Of a stretch of 64,000 bases of DNA, positions 56,936-64,000 are shown one piece after another. A program made the position numbers and the translations under genes. Origin of the DNA: Aricia agestis (Eukaryota; Arthropoda; Insecta; Lepidoptera; Lycaenidae). The notes under the pieces were generated by a model that was not told where the DNA came from, did no database searches, and saw nothing but the letters and a program-made list of their open reading frames with translations. The stretch covers positions 18,381,501-18,445,500 of the forward strand of contig NC_056413.1 in the NCBI RefSeq assembly GCF_905147365.1, written 5' to 3'. The stretch's first letter is position 1. Each line of letters begins with the position of its first letter.

Positions 56936-57783
56936 TGTGCTGTGAGTGATTGCAGTGCAAATCATAGGAATAATCCTGAAAAATATACATTTCACCCGTA
57001 ATTAATCTTCATGTCCTAATTGCTACGATGTGTTTATTTTTGCTATATTCTGGTCTTTAGTTCTCTATTTCAAATAAAATATTGTGAATCCTCCCTTTTA
57101 CTTTCATATTTTGCGTAACTAAAGGTACTATTGTTCCTATATTACACAAATTTTGAAGAAAAATTTTTCATCAAAATTTCTTACATATACGCTAGTGCTT
57201 GAATCAAATTTATCGATATGCTTATCGATATTTTACAATAACATAAATCTAAAATAAAAATCATTTACCTTTATATTTATCACCTTAAGCCCGGCCGCAC
57301 ATTATACGAAATTTCTGATCAGAAAAATTCGGACGCCCGGCGGAACGCACTCTGTTCATACATTTTGTTGTAGACCCATCATACTAAAAAAATTTCTGAC
57401 GTGTCAAAATGTATGAGCGGGGCGGGGCGTCCGAATTTTAGTGATCACAAATTCGGATAATGTGCGGCCGGACTAAAAGGACATATTATCTTATTTTAAC
57501 TAATAGTATATTATAATATAGCTAATATAATATAACTACTATAATATAGAGTGACTCTAAAACTAGAGGAAGGTTTATATTTATATATCATAATCATTTG
57601 TTTTACAGATCTCCTCAAGATCCTCTAATAAGAGGAAAATGGCTGAAATTAATTGGGCGTGTTGGTTGGAATCCCAAGAAAAATTCAACAATATGTAGCA
57701 AACATTTCATTGAAAATTTTTAAAGAAAAATTAGAATAAATACTATTTTGGTTAAAGGAGCTATCCCAACTGTATTTGTGCCA
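56936..57783 (+). pseudogene. THAP zinc-finger domain of P-type transposase, broken
   Basis: Exon 1 (56936-56997) reads CAVSDCSANHRNNPEKYTFH. After an intron (gtaatt ... ttacag) that contains the MITE, exon 2 (57609-57783) gives GKWLKLIGRVGWNPKKNS, then TICSKHFIENF. The splice restores FHP. A TAA stop at 57721 follows, and the same frame continues ILVKGAIPTVFVP before a good 5' splice site. The C-x4-C, C-x2-H, Trp and A(I/V)PT(V/I)F elements define THAP (DNA-binding C2CH finger). One stop, no visible start codon and no following exons show that it is dead. Confidence 0.8.
57289..57473. mobile_element. Harbinger-type MITE in THAP intron
   Basis: Ends gcccggccgcacattatacg and (complement) gtccggccgcacattatccg, flanked by TAA at 57286-57288 and 57474-57476. 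185 bp. It sits in the intron between the two THAP exons. Confidence 0.85.
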
Positions 57784-57874
57784 GTAAGTTTGACATACTA
57801 TTGCACTTGTTACTGAAGCAATTATTAAAAATAAGCAATTATAAGCAATTAATGCTTTTTAGTTTATTTAAGAT

Positions 57875-58106
57875 TATGCTTATATGAACTAAAAAGTATT
57901 AAATAATCCTTATTCTGTACTCAATCTTCATAATTTTGAAGTCGGTACCAGTCCTAAGTATATAAGTTGCTGTTATACCTATTCTGTCAGAGAACTGGCG
58001 ATTAGGTTAGCTGGTACCGATTGCAAAATAATGAAGATTGAGAACAGAATTATACTGAGTACAGAATAAGAATTATTTAATACTTTTTAGTTCATTTAAG
58101 TATAAT
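57875..58106. mobile_element. Foldback MITE, 'gaactaaaaagtattaaata'
   Basis: About 95 bp at the left is mirrored at the right (tatgaactaaaaagtattaa, ttattctgtactcaatcttc, gtcggtaccag), with a 13-bp insertion in the right arm. The loop is about 60 nt. Located inside the P-like element. Confidence 0.75.
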
Positions 58107-58109
58107 ATT

Positions 58110-58425
58110 ACTATTGTCATTGCCTTGGAAGTTCTTTGACTACTTTTTTAAATTTATTAATCGAAAGATTTTGAACGTTTTCTGGGACCATATGTTCCCA
58201 TTTGAATATCAAGGAGTCACTTCGATTTCTCATTGTTTCCATCACCAGACCACCACTTTTGTGAACATGATACCTACTCGGAATAATACAATGTACAGCA
58301 AAAGAAAAAATTTGAAAATCGGTTCATAAACGGCGGATTAATCGTTGAACATACATAAAAATATATCCACAGGCGAACGTCTAGACTCCTCCTGTTTGGA
58401 AGTCGGTTCAAAATAATTGTAATAA
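58110..58425 (+). repeat. Dispersed LINE-type fragment
   Basis: ccatatgttcccatttgaat, atcaaggagtcacttcgatt, ttcataaacggcggattaat, tgaacatacataaaa and ctcctcctgtttggaagtcg are successive landmarks of a repeat frequent in Lepidoptera; I believe it is a LINE 3' region, but no protein match remains. Confidence 0.5.
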
Positions 58426-59417
58426 AATATTATGATATTTTATAATATGTATTTAATTTAAGAATAAAATATAATATACTATGTGTGTTGTTTACTTTCA
58501 ACGTTTACTTTCAATGTAAGGACTGATTTACCAGATAGATTTTACCTGAGTAATAAATAAGTAACTTTATAATGTGTTAAGTGTAAATTATTTACCCCTA
58601 TAAGAACCTCATGTCATAACATATCCGACGATTGAAAAATCATTCCAAAAGAAAATGTGTATCTACTTTTCAATCGTCACCTTTTTTGCCAATTAAAATT
58701 TATGATACCTAATTTGAAATACAAATCTATCAAAGTTGCATATTATTTATTTCTTATAGAAACTCAGGTAAAATAACTCGAACGGACTAAACTATCGATA
58801 GCAAAATACTATACTATCGATAGTAAAATATACATCACTAGCACACGCACACATTGACAGATCAAAAATGGTCACGCATTTTCGAGTTGTCAGGTGGTCT
58901 TTACGACAGTATATATTATGTCTATGCAAGAACCGCTATAGCCAGACTTCTGAAATTTTCACAGATTGTGTATATCTGTTGCAGCTGCAGTTGTTGTTAT
59001 GACAACAAATACAAAAAACAAAATAAAATTATCTTTCGTTTTTTGTCATTTCGTTTGAAGACCTTAAGCCTTGCTAAACGGTATTTAGTAAGTCTGAGAT
59101 TTTAGTATCATCAATATCTTACTTTTTAATTAATTAATATTTACTCTTGAATGTTTTAAAATTAATGTGTGCTATAATACCGATCGCAGTCTCGCTATCA
59201 TAGCACGTAATTGTGGCTAGTAAACATATTTATATAATAATTAGTCACTGGATCAACGTCTGTCGGCTCTAATGGAGTGGGTGAACGTCCGCGAGCCGCG
59301 TGTTATCGCTAACTACTACAATGTCGTTGCCGATCAATGAGCATTTCAGATCAACGGAAAAACTTACAGATTACTCTTAAAAAAATAAAATGCTCTTAAC
59401 AATTTTTAGTGGCCGAA

Positions 59418-59560
59418 AAGGAAGATCTTCCGACCGAGGGGATAGCATGCACAGTCAGGCCGAAACTCACTGACGTCATTTCAGACGTTGTATATTATGT
59501 TATCTTGATTCTTGCCATTTTACGAAACTTCGATAGCGCGATGCAGGATTGTGAGGCTAT
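59418..59560 (+). repeat. Repeat pair partner of 31425-31540
   Basis: gaagatcttccgac, catttcagacg, tgtatattatgtta, ttttacgaaacttcgatagc and gatgcaggattgtgagg recall 31425-31540 in the same order. A small open frame over it (59409-59615) therefore looks like repeat sequence. Confidence 0.4.
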
Positions 59561-59868
59561 TGTAGGTTCAGCCATATATGTAACTAGAGCCATACGAGGT
59601 TCGTTGCCAGCATGATCCAAGGGAAAAGAATTAAATAACAAGGCATCAAGAGCATAATATAATATCAATGTAACATATTCTAATATAGTTTGGAAATATC
59701 TACGGCTCTTTTTATATCAAATTCTTCTACTCTAATTGAGACAAAAGAGCCAATAAAAAGTGTTCCAGCCATCTGACACGGTTTCCATGCTGCTTTCACG
59801 CCCTGAGCCAGTAATTGGAGACAGCTCGCTGGCCTGTAATGGTGGCTCTATGTCGATACCTTTCTACT

Positions 59869-60060
59869 GTAGCTCTACCATGAGTTTAAAGCTATAGTAT
59901 TTCTCGATACTCGATACCGAGTACCGCAAATTTTTAGTATGGCAAATTTTACAGCGCCTCTAGTGGTTACTTGCGGAACTAAAATCACCATACTAAATAT
60001 TTACGTAGTCGGTATCGAGTATCGATAAATACTATAGCTTTATACTCATGGTAGAGCTAC
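59869..60060. mobile_element. Foldback MITE, 'gtagctctaccatgag'
   Basis: Left arm gtagctctaccatgagttta, then tatagtatttctcgatactc; the right arm is its complement with scattered changes over about 75 bp. The centre contains gcgcctctagtggttacttg. 192 bp. Confidence 0.85.
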
Positions 60061-60173
60061 TGGTGTTCGTTTTCTTGTAACGCTTCATGTTCTTGTGGTC
60101 TAAGACCTAGATAGAAACGTAGACCTAGATATTATATAATAGAGATTCAGTTCTTGTAGGGGTATTATATTAT

Positions 60174-60620
60174 CAGTGTTGCCAGAAAACCCAAAAACAG
60201 CATCTATTGGAGAAACAGTAGAAAACAGTAGAACGAAAATTCCACAAATCATCTTTTATTGTTTAGGATCCACAATACCTTTTTATTGTATTTACCCAAT
60301 ATCTATAGTAAAAACTTAGGAACTGAATATAAAAATATAGCAAAAACCATGGTCGCCTACAACAATATTTAATTTTTATGTGTACTCGTATAATTTCTGA
60401 CAAATTTTATTCTTCTTGAAATTATACTTATTTTGTTTCACTTCTTCATGTGGTTTTCCGTGACTTTAATTGAATTGCATTTGGCTTCTTACTGTATAAT
60501 GGAAATAATCTAATGTCGTCTTTATTTACGAGTTACGAGTTACGACCAATAGAAACAAAAGTACATTTTAGGGATAAAACAGAAAACGGGAACCTCAAGG
60601 ACAAAACAGAATATCTACCG
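60174..60620 (+). mobile_element. Possible hAT-type left end
   Basis: cagtgttgccagaaaaccca matches the CAG.GTTGCCA hAT pattern seen at 20764 and 24240. Several gaaaacagt/aaacagaa repeats follow. No matching right end or duplication was located. Confidence 0.3.
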
Positions 60621-60629
60621 TTAAATCTC

Positions 60630-63600
60630 ACAAGCAAAGTTATTTGAACAAATAATGAAACATTATAGTTTGTGCATTCTAAGATGATATTATGGGTGAC
60701 AGTTTTCATGTTCCTTGCTACGGGTTTTTTTTACAAGAAAACAAAAAAAATCAAAATGTAATAAATTATATTCCATCTACAAAAACAAATGTTTCCTATA
60801 ACTGTAAATGAACAAAAAAGATGCTAAATGCTAACTTATTAATAAAAATTATAAATATTAACTGTGAAATACGAGTATAAAATTATTGTTACGAAAACAT
60901 TTGAGAAATGTCATATGCATGAAACGGAACTTATGTCAATAGAGATTGACTCTGTTGAATCGAAATCAAATCGATAAAAAAGGGAGGCCATCTTAAGTCG
61001 CCGGCACCACTGAAATGTCAGTACGAAATGGATAATTTCGATTGCAATTCCTTTACGAATTCGATATTTTTAAACTATCGATTAATTTTTGTTAGGTAAC
61101 TTCCCTACTATTGTCAGTTATAATGTGTCACGCATATCATCATAAAACACACAAACTATAATAGCAATATTGTCTTCAACTCATGCATCTGAGCTTAAGA
61201 GGTAGAATGCTGATGGTATCTAAGCCGGCTCGAGTCGAGCTGCGCGCATCGGATTTGCACGCGATTGTTTTCGTATCACCCCACCGTGCATCGCAGTGAA
61301 CACTATTACCGTAATATAAGTAAGAAGCGGACGCGTGAAAGTGAATCTTATTATAAATCTACTATGTTAATTGATGTTGCTGTCCAGACTGTTGGCGTAC
61401 GAGTAACGACGTCACACTCTATGCACACTGCGATATAGTTTGTTTTCATCGTCCATCCTAGCCCCTTTGACTTCGTGTTTCCTTATTATCATTTGGCGTG
61501 CATTCTTTACGTTTACATTCTTTTATGTACTTTTCTTGGAGAGCTATCAGATAGTTCTGTTAACTTGTCCATTGTTTAATTCTAATTGTGTTTATTTTCA
61601 TACCGAGCTACCGCTGGATCTCGCCAACTGAATAGTGGTGACCAGCCGACGGTAGCTCGTAGCGTGACGTGACATATTTGTGGTATCGACAGTCGCGTGC
61701 GCATTCACTTCCTCGCGAGTCGCGGCGGACGCTCTAGAAGGTTCATAGTTTTTGCTCCATTGGAAATTTCATTGCAATGTCTACGAATTCCTCCCCATGT
61801 CGGCAGGAATTCTGATTCGAAGATTAGCTTTGTTTGTTTGAGATTTAGCCTGTGTACTAGATTATTCATCAGATCTTAAATTATACGATGTACAAACGCT
61901 TGCTATTTCCTGTTTTGCAATAACATGCTCGCACACTCTGCTTCTGTCTGCGGAAACTAAGTGTTCAACTTAGCCAAATGTACGATTAAACAGTCTGCAA
62001 AGTGTGTGGCTTGCTCGTACAGAGTGTTCCCACGGTGTTTCTCCAGTGCTCCCATTCCGCCGGGCTGGGTATCGTCACATGTGGCATCCGATAGGCCAGC
62101 TGCTACTGACGGTCCAGTTGCGTCGCTCGTTCCCTGACCGCTAGAGGTAAAATATTATAAACTTTACCCTGACCGAAAGAGCAACCTGTCTGTAGTTTTG
62201 TTTTTCAACCGAGGGCTATTTATATGCGTCAGTAAGCCTGGGTCTGGTCTTTAAAGGTCAACGTTGTGATCTTTTTTTTCCTTTCGCTATGCGCGTTTTT
62301 TAGTTCCATTGACGTTAATTCCTTCGATCTTTTTTTATTTAAGTCCTTATCTTATTGCAATTTTCTTTGGTAGTGATTTACTATTTCAATAATGTCTAAG
62401 GAACAAGGATATATTGCTCAGATTGTTTGGAAGAGCTGTACCAAGCGAGGCGGAAACGGTAGAACGCTTGCGAAAAGTCTCTCAACACGTACGCGGCGTG
62501 GGTAATCGCCAATCGGTAAACAGCCGCGCTGTCGTCGCCGCGATTTCGCGCCCACATCACGGTTCAGTGTTTACTCTACACGTCACCATCTGTTTTGTTT
62601 ACTATAGTCTATGCTTTGTTTACATTTTTCAACACCCCTGGCTGGCATACGTCAAATTTGCAAATAATAGCTTTCAGCAGTAGTCGATACGGCTAAAGAT
62701 AGACCGAACTACGTGACACGACTCGACACTTCCATAGAACTGACGTTTAACAAATCTGACGTTCTAAAAAGAGCAGTGTCACGTGGTTTCGTTTCGCTTA
62801 GTGCGGTCTTACCTTAACTGTAGTGTAACTACGTCCAGATTCTTATGTCTCGAATCTCGTTTCTATTGCAGGCTGTCTAATGCCTTACTCACTTGCACAC
62901 ATGAAAAAGTAAAACAGCCTGCGTTGGCAGGGTTTTTCGATATACGAGAATCGGGGCCCATTCCTCGTTGTAGAGCCCCGTAGCTGAGCTAATTGGTCGC
63001 ACAATAAACTACGCCGGCTTTACGACGTCCAGTTAAACCCTCGACCACACGCTGTAAAATTGTTTCATGTCGCTTTTCTGGCTTAGGTTAAAAAATGATT
63101 GCAGAATAATTGTTAAAAACTGCCTGTTATGTAACCCTAAGGTTTTGTAAAATTTTCATCCGAATCGTTTCCAAAATTTGATTGTATTGTAGAGGCATTC
63201 TAGAGTGGTTTATTTCTATAAAGTATTATTTCTTGTAGGTATATTTTCTATAAAGTTCATACTATACGATACATACCTAATACCTACTAGAGCAGCTAGC
63301 TGCTAGAGCTCACGGTTGTTGTTTGTTGTTCACGTACTTCATAAACTATTTAGTCTGAAGAGTGAAAAATTATCCCGCTACAAGCAGTTTCCGTTGGATG
63401 AGCTTGAGCAGTCTAAAAATACTTTGAGTTTTTATAAATCACTTACCGCTTTTAGCAGATCAAAGAAAAGTCAAACCGTAAGGTGTACATCGTAGGGTTG
63501 GTGCTCCATCGTTGTTTGTGTAAAATCACTTACGGGCACAGTCAGAGAGATTTAATGATTACTTAACTTTAATTTCATGACGATATTGGTGTAATTATCA

Positions 63601-64000
63601 TGCATTTTCTGTCAGTCTTTTTATTAAATTAAGTAACGTTAAAAGTGTCTCTGAAAAGACCATTACAGAATTGACGCTACAGTATCAAGTAAATAATCTA
63701 AAGATTATGTTTTCTAGATCCATATCATCAGATTAACCTTGACCAAGTGAATGAACCTCAAATGCAAAGAAATAAAAAGTCACCTTGTGCAAGAAACCGT
63801 AGCAGTTGTCGCTACGCGGTGATACAATTTCGCCGCGCGCCGTCCTCTGATGTAGGACTAATAAATTCAATTGAATGGTTGTTCTTCACTCATTGCCAAG
63901 GAATGTTATCGAGAAGCTCGCCAGTTTTGCTATGAACCTTGTTAGAAAATTCGAGTATCGATTCGTATAATTTTACTCGATAATTCCTTAGTGGACAGCC
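60630..64000. other. Probable EEIG1 intron, nothing recognised
   Basis: No supported gene. Open frames at 62414-62683, 62783-62983 and 63747-63935 have no domain. A GC-rich patch with possible initiator (cacggttcagtgtttactc) lies at 62400-62580 and a splice-acceptor-like tttctattgcag at 62861-62872. Neither is enough to call an exon. Confidence 0.3.

Larger units (their letters stand above)
56702..58926. mobile_element. P-element-like transposon with THAP remnant
   Basis: Ends CATAGACATAATATATAC on both sides, with a further inverted taaagacc after a few bases. The perfect 8-bp duplication CAAGAACC lies at 56694-56701 and 58927-58934. It contains a broken THAP domain (56936-57783), a Harbinger-type MITE (57289-57473), a foldback (57875-58106) and a dispersed repeat (58110-58420). 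8-bp duplication plus THAP is the P superfamily pattern. The transposase catalytic part is absent. Confidence 0.85.
56429..59060 (+). repeat. GTCC-rich interspersed repeat, split by P-like element
   Basis: The left part tagggttccgtaccgaaagg, gggaccctattactgagact, the GTCC/GTCT array and caggctgtatctcaagaacc is continued at 58935 by gctatagccagacttctgaa, ttttcacagattgtgtatat and gacaacaaatac. This is the normal order of this common repeat. The interruption is exactly the P-like element plus its duplicated CAAGAACC. Confidence 0.8.

Noticed and set aside
59409..59615. 68-codon frame opening MAEKEDLPTEG
   Set aside because: It overlaps a dispersed repeat also seen at 31425-31540, so coding is unlikely.
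62414..62683. 89-codon frame on the plus strand
   Set aside because: The first half is arginine-rich because of local GC content, the second half is AT-rich with no domain; no exon signals agree with its ends.

Overview
The window looks like nuclear DNA of a butterfly or moth. It is AT-rich, its genes have short introns, and it is saturated with interspersed repeats that I recognise as typical of Lepidoptera: a repeat opening 'actaatattataaatgcgaa', a GTCC/GTCT-rich repeat, tRNA-headed SINEs, Helitrons and several LINE tails. No bacterial or organellar features were seen. Species cannot be named from the sequence alone.

The recognisable host genes lie mostly in the first 13.4 kb. Positions 1-228 hold the last exon of an unidentified + strand gene. 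It runs tail to tail into a five-exon BCD1/ZNHIT6 gene (snoRNP assembly; 251-1950, minus). After 9 kb of transposon debris comes a single-exon PAGR1/Pa1 gene (10943-11395, plus; MLL3/4 histone methylation complex). It converges on a five-exon TRUB2-like pseudouridine synthase (11725-13366, minus), and the two genes share a near-palindromic poly(A) signal. The only other host exon I can support is at 48110-48495: the first coding exon of EEIG1/FAM102 (N-terminal C2 domain), preceded by a 3' splice site and a GC-rich leader. Its next exon is not in the window, so about 15.5 kb or more downstream is probably its first coding intron. Upstream sequence may hold its untranslated exons.

The rest is a layered transposon landscape. 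2141-7440 is a nest: a TA-type MITE is split by a PIF/Harbinger-like element, and beside that lies a second element carrying a LINE fragment and a pogo-like remnant. 13441-15425 is an internally deleted Jockey/I-like LINE abutting the TRUB2 5' end. 16689-18738 is a 2-kb foldback element whose two arms carry different insertions, so each arm shows the empty site of the other. 20764-24240 is a hAT-type element containing a LINE with an intact 960-codon endonuclease/reverse transcriptase frame. 25522-27571 is another hAT element with a second element nested in it. 36590-37917 holds two Helitron pieces, 44795-46338 a truncated LINE, and 51951-53160 a hAT element with an internal tandem duplication.

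The most notable pattern is a P-element-like family. A 2.2-kb copy (56702-58926) carries a broken THAP zinc-finger domain. Two miniature copies lie at 36835-36878 and 9886-10379. Each of the three is flanked by a perfect 8-bp target duplication. The larger copy landed inside an older GTCC-rich repeat, and the 9886 copy was later hit by a Harbinger-type MITE.
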